32,988 bases of DNA from a virus: positions 1-32,988 of the IMG/VR virus record IMGVR_UViG_3300036770_007938, one strand, 5' to 3'. Below are positions 16,409 through 24,687 of the stretch, in pieces (positions within the stretch are counted from its first letter, which is position 1; the number at the start of each line of letters is the position of its first letter). The notes under the pieces are model-generated. The model was not told the origin of the DNA and ran no database searches. It was given only the letters and a program-made list of their open reading frames with translations. A program made the translations under genes and the position numbers.

Positions 16409-17236
16409 ATGAGCCGTAAAATCAGTGTAGCAACTACCTTCCATGAAGATGGATATCATAGATATGGCCAGCGCATGATACAGACGTTCATGGCCAATTG
16501 GCCCCAAGACATTACCTTGCATGTGTACGCAGAACGAACCCCGGTAGAAGAGTCCGCCCCCAATGTGCGGATATTGGATCTGGAAACTGCTTGCCCCGAT
16601 CTTGTGAGATTCAAGGATCGATATGGTTCAAATCCCCGCTATCGCGGCGAAACAGCATTTGGCCCTGGCAATGGTGGCAAAAAAATTCCGGGCATGGGAT
16701 TCCGATGGGATGCCATCCGATTCAGCCACAAGGTCTATGCCATTTGCCATGCCGCACGCACCAGCGGCGCTGATCTCCTGTTCTGGATGGATGCGGACAT
16801 GGTGTGTCACAGCCCCATAACTCATGCATTCATCGATCGCATGGCACCGGAATCAGTGGGTGTGGCCTATCTCGGCCGCAAGAAAAAATTTACCGAGACA
16901 GGGCTTTATGCCTTGAACCTCCGGCAGCAGCCCACGCGAGAACTGATCGACCAGATGCAGGCCTGCTATGACAATGCTGATACTGACCTGTTTACGCTGT
17001 CTGAATGGCACGACTGCTGGGTGTTTGACACCAAGCGTGCCTTGATACAGCAGCGCCATCCCGGGTGGCAACAGTTGAACTGGAGCGAACATCTCACCAT
17101 GGGTGAAGGTCATCCTCTTGTGAACGTCGAGTGGGCAGACTACCTGGACCATCTCAAGGGCGAACGCAAGGCCCTGGGGCGCAGCAAACACAAAGATCTC
17201 GTAGCACCAAGATCGCACGGATACTGGGCCGCATGA
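16409..17236 (+). CDS. GT-A-type glycosyltransferase (paralogue 1)
   Basis: 275 aa. The N-terminal KISVATTFHEDGYHRYGQRMI and TFMANWPQDITLHVYAE start a GT-A fold, with the DxD motif Asp128-Ala-Asp130 in FWMDADMV for metal and nucleotide-sugar binding. A second gene at 18575 has the same plan (ITTMNRAYYDAIGRYMLETF, HWPRDFPLYVYTE, YLDADTE) and both end in an H-x-K-G-x-x-K segment, which suggests duplication. The start has Shine-Dalgarno AAGGA. It overlaps the next gene by ATGA. It presumably transfers a sugar during synthesis of a phage or host glycan. Confidence 0.75.
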   Translation: MSRKISVATTFHEDGYHRYGQRMIQTFMANWPQDITLHVYAERTPVEESAPNVRILDLETACPDLVRFKDRYGSNPRYRGETAFGPGNGGKKIPGMGFRWDAIRFSHKVYAICHAARTSGADLLFWMDADMVCHSPITHAFIDRMAPESVGVAYLGRKKKFTETGLYALNLRQQPTRELIDQMQACYDNADTDLFTLSEWHDCWVFDTKRALIQQRHPGWQQLNWSEHLTMGEGHPLVNVEWADYLDHLKGERKALGRSKHKDLVAPRSHGYWAA

Positions 17237-18036
17237 GAGTGCTGCAAGGCCTTGAGGGTCTGACCACAGAGACGGATCGTGCGCAATGGCTACCCGTGGT
17301 GGATGAGTTCCGCATGCAAGCCAGGCTGGAGGATCTGGATCCTGCCATACCATTGTTGGTGTACTCAAACATGGCCACTAGTTGGATCATGGACTGGATA
17401 GACCGACAGAGGCCCGTGATAGCCATGAATCGTCCGCACCTAGGAGGCTGGGCCAAGCAATACACCTATGGTGCTCGACGGTTTTCCATCAACGGGTACG
17501 CCTGCACACGCTGGGGTCAGCGCTCGCACGAGCGTTTTCCTTTGCTGAACATCCCGCGGCACGCCTGGAAAGTGCGCGAGATCCGCCGTGTGTTGATCGC
17601 GCCACCGGGCAAACTGCTGTGGTTCTGGCACGGCATCGATGCACAGCAATGGGCGCAAGAACAGGCTGAGTTTTTCGCAGACAAGTCAGTAGAAGTTCGT
17701 TATCGATGGAAGTACGACAATCGCAAAGGCAAGAAAGGTCGCTATGCTGATCTCTGGCAGGATCTAGACTGGGCCGATCTGGTGGTCAGTTGGGGATCGG
17801 CCATCACTGCTGAAGCGTTCTATTACGGCAAAAAGGTCATAAGCCTGGGTCCGTGCCCTACCTGGACCTGCTGTGATCGAGATCTGTCAAACTGGCAAGA
17901 TCCCATCGAACCCGCGGGCCGAGCAGAATGGCACGAACACATGGCCTGGACTCAGTTTACCCAACAGGAGATGACCAGTGGTGCAGGTGCTGAAATGATC
18001 CTGCAATATCAAGGCTGGCCCGTGCCTGGCCAATAA
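17233..18036 (+). CDS. Capsule-transferase-like protein (paralogue B)
   Basis: 267 aa from ATG 17233 (ATGA overlap with the glycosyltransferase); the longer frame from 17131 overlaps that gene. It carries the C-terminal half of the family: DLVVSWGSAITAEAFYYGKKVISLG matches the NSS-x-x-x-ILQGVPAFV block of the minus-strand paralogues, followed by a WxxHMAWTQFTQQEMTSG end that matches their Q/EM-x-x-G segment. The N-terminal half (LLVYSNMATSWIMDWIDRQRPVIAMNRPHLGG) differs from the others. It lacks the RxHP motif. It is likely a divergent member, the only one on the plus strand. Confidence 0.6.
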   Translation: MRVLQGLEGLTTETDRAQWLPVVDEFRMQARLEDLDPAIPLLVYSNMATSWIMDWIDRQRPVIAMNRPHLGGWAKQYTYGARRFSINGYACTRWGQRSHERFPLLNIPRHAWKVREIRRVLIAPPGKLLWFWHGIDAQQWAQEQAEFFADKSVEVRYRWKYDNRKGKKGRYADLWQDLDWADLVVSWGSAITAEAFYYGKKVISLGPCPTWTCCDRDLSNWQDPIEPAGRAEWHEHMAWTQFTQQEMTSGAGAEMILQYQGWPVPGQ

Positions 18037-18044
18037 GTACCTGG

Positions 18045-18578
18045 ATGAAGAACTACATTTTTACCGAGACCCTGGGACCCCTGATCGAGCAGTACCATCC
18101 GCGCGTGCTGGTGGAAACAGGCACGCATCGCGGACGCAGCGGTTGTTTCATGGCACAGCAGGCCCTGCAGTATCATCCAGATGTGGAATATCACGGTTTC
18201 GATCTGTTCGACGCTGCCACAGAAGAAACCGATCTCACAGAGATCAACGGCAAAGGACACGGGTCCTATGATATCGCTGAGGCCAGATTCGCTGCCATCG
18301 GCCTGGTGCATCCAGGATTCCGTTTTGCTCTGCATCGTGGATTCACCACAGAGACTTTTGTCAAGCCCATACGGGCGGATCTGGCCTACATCGACGGCGG
18401 CCACAGCACGGAAACTGTGCTGCATGACTACAGCATGGTACGTGACAGCGGGGTAATAGTGTTTGACGATTTCCAGATGGAGTCGGTGCGCGAAGCACTT
18501 GAGCAGGTCGGCATAATCGATCGCATCCGACCATACATCGGCAAGAAAACACATCAGGCCATACTGATAAACCTATGA
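18045..18578 (+). CDS. SAM methyltransferase, Methyltransf_24-like
   Basis: 177 aa. VLVETGTHRGRSGCFMAQQAL is a variant motif I, followed by YHGFDLFD, then LAYIDGGHSTETVLHDY and GVIVFDDF. The IDGGHSxE-x-V-x-x-D sequence plus FDD is the signature of Methyltransf_24/TylF-related O-methyltransferases, which use the two Asp residues for a metal and often act on sugars. It is smaller than most (about 200-250 aa) but complete. It follows paralogue B by 8 nt and overlaps the next glycosyltransferase by ATGA. Confidence 0.75.
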   Translation: MKNYIFTETLGPLIEQYHPRVLVETGTHRGRSGCFMAQQALQYHPDVEYHGFDLFDAATEETDLTEINGKGHGSYDIAEARFAAIGLVHPGFRFALHRGFTTETFVKPIRADLAYIDGGHSTETVLHDYSMVRDSGVIVFDDFQMESVREALEQVGIIDRIRPYIGKKTHQAILINL

Positions 18579-19306
18579 GAACCATTGCCGCTATCACTAC
18601 CATGAATCGGGCCTACTATGATGCCATAGGTCGATACATGCTGGAGACCTTTGTGGCGCACTGGCCCCGAGACTTTCCCTTGTATGTGTACACCGAAGGA
18701 TTCGATCTGCCGATCCAGGCCGCCAACCTACACACCCGGGACCTGTACACAGAAGTGGGTCCCAGGCTGCAGGCTTTTTTAGATTGGCGCGGTGAGCATC
18801 ACACACGCAAGTTTGCCTACAAGGCCTATGCCTGGATGCGCGCCACGGAAACCTTGACCGAAGATGTCCTGATGTATCTGGATGCCGACACAGAAACCAA
18901 AAAGGCTGTTCCTAGATCATTCCTGGAAAGCCTGATCCCAGAAGATACCCTGTTGGCCTACATGTATGCGCGTGCCACAGCAGTGGACGAACACGGTGCT
19001 CAGTTGTTCTTTGACAACGCCGAAACCTGCATCTATGCCTTCAATCAACGGCACGCTTTTGCACCGGAGTTCATGCGCAGATACCGAGAAATATACGAAA
19101 CGCGAGAGATAGGAAACAGCGCAGTATTCCGCAAGAGCCATGATACCTGGGTCATGGCCGAATGTGTGAGACTGGCCGAGCGCAATGATGTGCGCATCAA
19201 CAACCTACATCCTGATCGAGATCGGCGCACTCCCATCAAGGCCACGGTGCTGCATGAGTATTTCAGCCACTACAAAGGCAAGACCAAGTTCCAGGTAAAA
19301 ACATGA
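18575..19306 (+). CDS. GT-A-type glycosyltransferase (paralogue 2)
   Basis: 243 aa. It shares plan and sequence blocks with the protein at 16409: an opening strand TIAAITTMNRAYYDAIGRYM, then AHWPRDFPLYVYTE, the DxD Asp103-Ala-Asp105 (MYLDADTE), the internal FAYKAYAWM, and a closing HYKGKTK. It is shorter by about 30 residues. Both flanks are coupled: ATGA with the methyltransferase upstream and ATGA with the FkbM-like gene downstream. The sugar and acceptor are not predictable. Confidence 0.75.
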   Translation: MRTIAAITTMNRAYYDAIGRYMLETFVAHWPRDFPLYVYTEGFDLPIQAANLHTRDLYTEVGPRLQAFLDWRGEHHTRKFAYKAYAWMRATETLTEDVLMYLDADTETKKAVPRSFLESLIPEDTLLAYMYARATAVDEHGAQLFFDNAETCIYAFNQRHAFAPEFMRRYREIYETREIGNSAVFRKSHDTWVMAECVRLAERNDVRINNLHPDRDRRTPIKATVLHEYFSHYKGKTKFQVKT

Positions 19307-20031
19307 AAAGATATCGACTGCCCTACGAATCACAGCACCACAGCCAGCACGGCGAAGACGGCATCATTGAGATCATGACTGCCGCGATCCGATCACCCAA
19401 TAGGTTTGTGTTTGAGATAGGCTGGGGTTCAGGCAAGGAAAACATGAGCCGCAATCTCATGGAGCAGGGTTGGTCAGGCATCGGTATCGATGGTGCACGA
19501 GAGCCGCACCCAGACATACGGCTGCCGGACTGTTTTGAATATCGCATGATGTATGTGGAGCCCTCGAAGTTCGACGCAGCGTTCCAGGACGTGCCTAGAG
19601 ATCTGGATTTCTTTAGCCTGGACATAGACAGTTTTGACTTTGAAGTGGCACAATGGGCATTGGACAACGGATATCGTCCCAAGACAGTGTGCCTGGAGTT
19701 CAACCACAGATTTGGCGCCACTGTGCAGGCCAGTTTTCCCTGGGCAGCTCCTGCCCCCGGACGTCCCAAGTTTGTGTACAACAAACACTGGTTTCACGGT
19801 GTAAGCCTGGCCAAGTATCGCGCGCTGTGGGAAGGCCGTGGCTACAGATATTTTGGCTTTGACAGCAGTTGCGTGAATGTGTTCTTTTACGATCCTGATC
19901 AGGTACCCGACCTAGATCATCCGGTGTTGATGCCATCAGATCTCTGCACCCAACAGGACTCTGTGAGATCCGTGATTGAAGCCGATGCCTATTGGGGCGC
20001 CAGGGTCAACGACATCTATCGCGAGATCTGA
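19303..20031 (+). CDS. FkbM-like methyltransferase (1)
   Basis: 242 aa. The start SQHHSQHGEDGIIEIM, then VFEIGWGSGKENMSRNLMEQGWSGIGIDG is the pattern of FkbM-type proteins that begin S-Q-x-G-E-D and continue F-x-E-I-G-x-G-x-G. LDFFSLDIDSFDFEVAQW gives the metal/SAM-site Asp residues, and TVCLEFNHRFG follows. The usual Asn in the motif I region is altered (GWGSGKEN). FkbM-like enzymes O-methylate sugars or polyketides. It has ATGA coupling upstream, and the next gene's GTG starts 1 nt after its stop. Confidence 0.75.
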   Translation: MKRYRLPYESQHHSQHGEDGIIEIMTAAIRSPNRFVFEIGWGSGKENMSRNLMEQGWSGIGIDGAREPHPDIRLPDCFEYRMMYVEPSKFDAAFQDVPRDLDFFSLDIDSFDFEVAQWALDNGYRPKTVCLEFNHRFGATVQASFPWAAPAPGRPKFVYNKHWFHGVSLAKYRALWEGRGYRYFGFDSSCVNVFFYDPDQVPDLDHPVLMPSDLCTQQDSVRSVIEADAYWGARVNDIYREI

Positions 20032-20032
20032 T

Positions 20033-20800
20033 GTGCAGAATGTCCTGGGCTGGTCGCTGCCTGACACCGACAATCATTTCCGATCCTTCCTAGACCGGCA
20101 CCCCAAAAACTGTTATCAGCAACCGAGTCTGGATCTCGCACTGGAGCACTGTGACTCCAGATCTCTGGTGCTGGACATTGGTGCCAACATAGGTCTGTTT
20201 GCCACCAGATTCAGTGAGCATTTCGATCAGGTGATCTGTTTCGAACCCACCACCACTGTGTATGATTGTCTCCGCCAGAACTGTGCCGGATTTGACAACA
20301 TATCTATACACAAGGTAGGCCTGGGCCAGCACACGGGCACAGCCAAGATATCAATGCCGGAGTCCAGCAGGAACTGCGGAGTCTACAGCATGGTAGATTT
20401 TGCCGCGCTCCAAGATGGTGTGTGGCAAGAAACTGTGCCTGTGATGAAACTGGACGATTTTGATCTCATGCCAGATCTGATCAAGATGGATGTGCAGGGA
20501 TTTGAACCCTATGTGTTGCAAGGTGCATTGATCACACTGAAGAGATGTGCTCCTGTGCTGATGTTAGAGGTGGAAGGTACTGCCGTAAGGAACAAGATCC
20601 ACAGCATATTGAAGCCTTTGGGCTATGAACCTGTGGCTGCTGCCAGACACGACCAGATCTGGATCAAAACCCACGAACCCACTGACGCATGTGCTGCCAG
20701 CAACGACCTGATGTCAGATCCTCGTGGCTCCAGTGGAACTGAGCCAGCCTTTGAACCCATGCCTCTCGATCCGGAAGATTGGGAGTTTCAATCTGACTGA
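20033..20800 (+). CDS. FkbM-family methyltransferase (2), C-terminal overlap with antisense gene
   Basis: 255 aa from GTG 20033, one base after the upstream stop; the frame is open to 19976 but that part overlaps the previous gene. The SAM motif LVLDIGANIGLFATRFSEHF, then VICFEPTTTVYDCLRQN, and the late DLIKMDVQGFEPYVLQGA are textbook FkbM. A normal FkbM end would be near GYEPVAAARHDQIWIKTHEP (about residue 213). The last ~43 residues (DACAASNDLMSDPRGSSGTE onward) are the antisense strand of the conserved end of the convergent gene at 20664-21614, so they may be a read-through tail. Activity likely intact. Confidence 0.8.
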   Translation: MQNVLGWSLPDTDNHFRSFLDRHPKNCYQQPSLDLALEHCDSRSLVLDIGANIGLFATRFSEHFDQVICFEPTTTVYDCLRQNCAGFDNISIHKVGLGQHTGTAKISMPESSRNCGVYSMVDFAALQDGVWQETVPVMKLDDFDLMPDLIKMDVQGFEPYVLQGALITLKRCAPVLMLEVEGTAVRNKIHSILKPLGYEPVAAARHDQIWIKTHEPTDACAASNDLMSDPRGSSGTEPAFEPMPLDPEDWEFQSD

Positions 20801-21614
20801 GCGTGGTATTGGCCACTTCACGTGCCTGGCTCTGCACCGGATCGGTGACGAATACCGGAACGCCTTCGATGGCAGCACCCACTGCAGGGCTGGAGTTGTG
20901 ATTGACCACTGCCCAACAACCACGTAGATCATCTAACAGGCTGGCAGCAGGATCTGACAAGCTCACTCGGCGCAACGGTCCCACTGGTTTGAAACTGCCG
21001 ATATAGGACTGCGCTTTTTTGTCCCCAGGATGCGTTCGCACTCGGATGGGTCGGTCAGTGTGTTGCCGTATTTGCAGTATGGTGTCGGCAGCCCAGTCCA
21101 GCACTGAGCGACCTTGCATGCTCCAACCGCCCTGCCGCTGCAGGCACAGCAAGATGTGATCACCTTGTGTGCGCCATGGCTGCAACCGTAAACTCATGTC
21201 TGTTTGCACGGTCTGCCATCGATCTCGATCTGGTGCATGATCACAATATTCTCCTGTGCTGGGAAAGATGCCATCGAAACTGTATCTCAGATAATGTTTA
21301 GGATTAGCAGTGTTCTTGTATAGGAAAAGATTGCTGTCCGCGATCACCACTCGGCCTCCGGATCGTTGCTGTTGATCCAATAGAGCCTGGCGGAAAGCCA
21401 GATGTGGTGCACGCTTGCCATCTTCGTGTACCCACCCCAGCATCATGGCTACATCGCAAGGTTCCAATGTCATGGCACTATGTACCTGGGCCTGATCTCC
21501 GCAGATGCGCGCTCCCTCGATGAATTTTATCAGGGTCTGTGGTTTTTCTTGCCCGTGATTGCATGCCAACAACATCTTGCTAGGCAGCGTGGCTAAGAAA
21601 GCTACGATCTTCAT
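20664..21614 (-). CDS. Capsule-transferase-like protein (paralogue C)
   Basis: 316 aa from the ATG at 21614, chosen because it overlaps the upstream stop by ATGA; an extended frame to 21701 lies inside the upstream gene. The family blocks are clear: RPIRVRTHPGDK, CWAVVNHNSSPAVGAAIEGVPVFV, TTLSQIETPNLPDREAWVQRL and HEDLTSGRCWQHMRQW. The N-terminal half opens MKIVAFLATLPSK, like the gene at 21611 (MKIVASMSSCANN), so the two are probably recent relatives. It is the last gene of the four-gene minus operon from 24047. It overlaps the FkbM-like gene on the other strand by 137 bp. Confidence 0.65.
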   Translation of the reverse strand: MKIVAFLATLPSKMLLACNHGQEKPQTLIKFIEGARICGDQAQVHSAMTLEPCDVAMMLGWVHEDGKRAPHLAFRQALLDQQQRSGGRVVIADSNLFLYKNTANPKHYLRYSFDGIFPSTGEYCDHAPDRDRWQTVQTDMSLRLQPWRTQGDHILLCLQRQGGWSMQGRSVLDWAADTILQIRQHTDRPIRVRTHPGDKKAQSYIGSFKPVGPLRRVSLSDPAASLLDDLRGCWAVVNHNSSPAVGAAIEGVPVFVTDPVQSQAREVANTTLSQIETPNLPDREAWVQRLAQFHWSHEDLTSGRCWQHMRQWVRGF

Positions 21615-22606
21615 GATCTGACGAAATCTTCTATGATAGGTTGATAATGTTGCCACACCAGACCCTGGCGCATCTCTACCACGGTCCATTGTGTCATGCA
21701 CAGATCATCCATCCATCTCGTGACCTCATGCGACGGCACTGGTTGCAGATTTTCAAAGCCGTCTAGATGATGTGCGCTTACTGGCCATGCTAGACAACCG
21801 GAATCACACGCGATCACTGGCACACCTTGAAGCACCGCATCCACGGCACTGCCACTGGCATAGGTCACTGCAACACCTGCGGTTTTGAGATCCTCTTTCA
21901 GTGACCTCTGACCACCCAGGCTCCACCGGATGTTGCTGTGATTTTTCACGATCATGGGTGCCATTTCCGCCATGAATTCTGACAAGGACTTGGCGCTCAT
22001 GGTAGGATGCAGGCGTATCACTATAGATCTTTTGGTGCGAGCGCGTAGATTCTCAACAGTATCTATCAACCATTCAGACATGGACTGGCCACGCAGGCTG
22101 GCATCGCCGGGCAGTTGCAACAATATCAAGATATCATCGCGGCTGTGATCCCGCCATCCAGGAAACTCTGGCACATCCAGATTCTGTCGTACCTCCAGAC
22201 ATCTCGTGCTATCAGTTTTGGTTGTGTGGTAGAGTCCCTGATCGTTGAGGAAACCATTGATGCCTATGCGGTAGTACTCGTAGTCATTCTTGGTGTTGAT
22301 CTGTCGACCAATCACGGGCGTTTCTATGTAAACGATATGTTTGGCATTTTGCCGGATGTTTTGACGCGCCTGATGATGATCGGCTGACCTATCTTTGGCA
22401 GCACCAAACTGTATGGCCACATCACAGGCGCCTATGTTGGCATCATATTCCAGCACGAGATGCACTCCGTTGTTGCGCGCCAGGGCTTTGAGCGAATTGG
22501 TCTGGAATTGCTGGAAGTAATTTAACTGCATACCTTCGTAGAAACTGCGCATCACGATGCGTTCAGTGTTGTTGGCGCAACTGGACATGCTGGCTACGAT
22601 TTTCAT
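21611..22606 (-). CDS. Capsule-transferase-like protein (paralogue D)
   Basis: 331 aa, the longest of the family. It has RSIVIRLHPTMSAKS, then VAVTYASGSAVDAVLQGVPVIA, then a closing DLCMTQWTVVEMRQGLVWQHYQ. The NHNSS motif of A and C is here YASGS. The N-terminal half contains GMQLNYFQQFQTNSLKAL and VIYIETP-type segments with HIVYIETPVIGRQ, corresponding to the EVGM strand of paralogue A. Coupled by ATGA to both neighbours in the minus operon. It is probably a glycan transferase of the capsule-synthesis type; the acceptor is unknown. Confidence 0.65.
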   Translation of the reverse strand: MKIVASMSSCANNTERIVMRSFYEGMQLNYFQQFQTNSLKALARNNGVHLVLEYDANIGACDVAIQFGAAKDRSADHHQARQNIRQNAKHIVYIETPVIGRQINTKNDYEYYRIGINGFLNDQGLYHTTKTDSTRCLEVRQNLDVPEFPGWRDHSRDDILILLQLPGDASLRGQSMSEWLIDTVENLRARTKRSIVIRLHPTMSAKSLSEFMAEMAPMIVKNHSNIRWSLGGQRSLKEDLKTAGVAVTYASGSAVDAVLQGVPVIACDSGCLAWPVSAHHLDGFENLQPVPSHEVTRWMDDLCMTQWTVVEMRQGLVWQHYQPIIEDFVRS

Positions 22607-23391
22607 TGGTTTTCCTGTAAAATTTTAAGGGCGCTGCCATCTCGTAATTCACGAACATGGAACTGTCCATATGCCAGATGACAGGCCCATGCCAATAATT
22701 TATCTGCATCTGGCCACGAAGGTGATTCTATCTGGCTGAGATCGCCGTTGCCCACAGGAGCTGCTGCATGTGTAGGCGCCAGCACGAAAGCCGGTACGCC
22801 TGCCAAGATGCTTTCCACTGCGGCATTGCTATTAAAGGTCACAAGAGCATGCACATCATCGGCGAGCACACGGTACAAAGGATCTGCGATCACCCTTTGC
22901 TGTCTCTCGCGGGCGCGCTCTCTGAGCAGGATGGGTCGGTCGGTATACAGTCTTATCTTGTCAGTGACATCCGAGATCCACTGATCTCTATCGATGCCGT
23001 AAAAACGACAGGGTTTTTGGTCTGGTGCCGCTATGATGATCTTGCGGCCGGTCCGGCGAACCCCGGGGAGATCGATGCCCAGGCGGTGCCAACGATCATC
23101 TTTGCAGGGTGTTATGTCGCTGTGTTGCAGATCGTTTTTCACGATGCGATGATACAGTTTCATCGCCCCGTTGCCGAAATAGCCGGTATCAACATAGTAA
23201 AAATCCCTACTGTCTCGCCAGCACTGGTGCATGATCTTGTGCTTGAGTATGCCACGTAGCACTATGGGCGAAGTGGTAGCGTCGTAATCAAAATTTCTGG
23301 TGTCAGTGATTTGCGCTCCGCAGCTTTGAGCCAACATGTTGATGTATTCATCTGCTCCATCTTTGCTGAGGAAAATCCAGTGCTTGCTCAT
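22603..23391 (-). CDS. Capsule-transferase-like protein (paralogue E)
   Basis: 262 aa from ATG 23391 (ATGA overlap with the methyltransferase stop); the longer frame to 23469 runs into that gene. The family blocks are VTFNSNAAVESILAGVPAFV, GDLSQIESPSWPDADKLLAW and FHVRELRDGSALKI. The usual R-x-HP is replaced by RPILLRERARERQQR, so the His-Pro dipeptide is lost. The N-terminal part starts SKHWIFLSKDGADEYINML. The missing HP may mean altered catalysis or a degenerate copy. It is the second gene of the minus operon. Confidence 0.6.
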   Translation of the reverse strand: MSKHWIFLSKDGADEYINMLAQSCGAQITDTRNFDYDATTSPIVLRGILKHKIMHQCWRDSRDFYYVDTGYFGNGAMKLYHRIVKNDLQHSDITPCKDDRWHRLGIDLPGVRRTGRKIIIAAPDQKPCRFYGIDRDQWISDVTDKIRLYTDRPILLRERARERQQRVIADPLYRVLADDVHALVTFNSNAAVESILAGVPAFVLAPTHAAAPVGNGDLSQIESPSWPDADKLLAWACHLAYGQFHVRELRDGSALKILQENQ

Positions 23392-24047
23392 CCGCAGACC
23401 TTGATGCTGCACTGTTGATGACCGCTGCGCAACAGCGGTCGTATCTGTCGATCGTGCATGTTTAACCATTCATTGAGAGCGCGGAATTCTCCTTCATACC
23501 ATAGATCATAATCTGCAGCATCATTCCAGGGATACATCTCATCAAACACTATCACGGTGCCCGGTTGGATAAAAGGATCCACAAGGTCTAACACCGTGAG
23601 CGTGCTGGAATAGAGATCGCAATCGATGTGTATGAATTTGATTGGTCCCGCATGGTCTCTCAGCCATAGCGGCAAGGAATCTTCGAACCATCCTGGCATC
23701 AGTCGCACATTGTCACGGAACACCGGTTGTTGTGCTTCCAGCCGCATGTCAAATTTGCCTGCAGGATGTGTCTTGGCATTTTGATTTCTACGGATGTGCC
23801 AGGGCTCTGGCAATCCCACAAAACTGTCAAAACCCCAACAGATTTCATCAGCAAAATATTCACTGATTATTTGCATGGTCTTACCACGATAGACACCAAA
23901 CTCCATCACATGCCCTGTGAGATCAACATGGCACATGGCCTGTAAGAGGTGGCGTTTGCGATCCAATCCTTTGCTTTTGCCCGAGCCATAGATCAGATCC
24001 GCGGTGTGCAAGGCCGCAATGGAAAAATTACTTTTGTCGTAGATCAC
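23388..24047 (-). CDS. TylF/MacF-like O-methyltransferase
   Basis: 219 aa, GTG start at 24047. Motif I is HVMEFGVYRGKTMQIISEYF, then ICWGFDSFVGLPEPW, then FIHIDCDLYSSTLTVLDLV with the Asp pair of the metal site, and TVIVFDEMYP. This is the pattern of the TylF family, metal-dependent O-methyltransferases of sugars. It is the first gene of the minus operon 24047 to 20664. The box TGAAAATA (minus strand, 24061-24054), a 6/8 match to the late box, ends 6 nt before the GTG. Confidence 0.8.
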   Translation of the reverse strand: MIYDKSNFSIAALHTADLIYGSGKSKGLDRKRHLLQAMCHVDLTGHVMEFGVYRGKTMQIISEYFADEICWGFDSFVGLPEPWHIRRNQNAKTHPAGKFDMRLEAQQPVFRDNVRLMPGWFEDSLPLWLRDHAGPIKFIHIDCDLYSSTLTVLDLVDPFIQPGTVIVFDEMYPWNDAADYDLWYEGEFRALNEWLNMHDRQIRPLLRSGHQQCSIKVCG

Positions 24048-24078
24048 GGTTGATATTTTCAGGTCGATAAGTATTTCT

Positions 24079-24687
24079 ATGATAATCAGCTACCGGTACC
24101 AATTCATTTTCATCAAAACCAAAAAAACCGCAGGTAGCAGCATTGAACATTACTTATTTCCCTATTTGGGTCCCGAGGACATATGTTCTGGCAGTGCTTT
24201 GGATGGAACACCCAGCCTTAATCCCATCAAGATGAAAAAAGGCCACGTGGGATGGAGATGGTTGGCCGAACATCGTTCTAGAGAATGGCGCAAGTTCTAT
24301 TCTTTCGCAGTGGTCAGGAACCCATGGGATACCGTGGTGTCGGCATATTTTTGGTTCCGAGGTTATGCTGAACTTCAAGGAGTCAGCCTGGAAGAATTTG
24401 GCGATTTTGCAGACTGGGTCTCGCACTTTGCATTGCACACACTGGATCCATGGCCGATGTTCGCTGGTGATGCCGGTCCGGTGGTAGACAAGGTATTGCG
24501 ATACGAGAATCTACATCAAGAACTGGCTACCATACCGGTGCCTTACGCGGGCGAGATGCTGTCAGTTTTCAAAAAGTCTGGCATGAGAGAGTCGCGAGAC
24601 TACAAACAGTTTTACACTGATCAATCCCGGCAACGGGTTCAGGAAACATTTGCCCGGGTCATCGATCATTTTGCATATGAATTTTAG
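24079..24687 (+). CDS. Sulfotransferase-family protein
   Basis: 202 aa. The PAPS-binding 5' phosphosulfate loop is FIKTKKTAGSSIE (residues 11-23), where K-x-x-x-T-A-G-S-S-I is typical of the P-loop-like PSB. The 3' phosphate site is VVRNPWDTVVSAYF with Arg80 and Ser88. The His in KGHVGWRWL may be the catalytic base. These match the sulfotransferase family 2 enzymes that sulfate glycans using host-made PAPS. The gene lies alone on the plus strand between two minus-strand blocks; GATAAGTA (24066-24073) ends 5 nt before its ATG. It overlaps the convergent glycosyltransferase by 4 bp. Confidence 0.8.
   Translation: MIISYRYQFIFIKTKKTAGSSIEHYLFPYLGPEDICSGSALDGTPSLNPIKMKKGHVGWRWLAEHRSREWRKFYSFAVVRNPWDTVVSAYFWFRGYAELQGVSLEEFGDFADWVSHFALHTLDPWPMFAGDAGPVVDKVLRYENLHQELATIPVPYAGEMLSVFKKSGMRESRDYKQFYTDQSRQRVQETFARVIDHFAYEF

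Noticed and set aside
19976-20032. Longer N-terminus for the second FkbM-like protein (ATG 19976)
   Set aside because: The extra 19 residues lie inside the upstream FkbM-like gene in another frame; GTG 20033 fits the tight spacing seen throughout.
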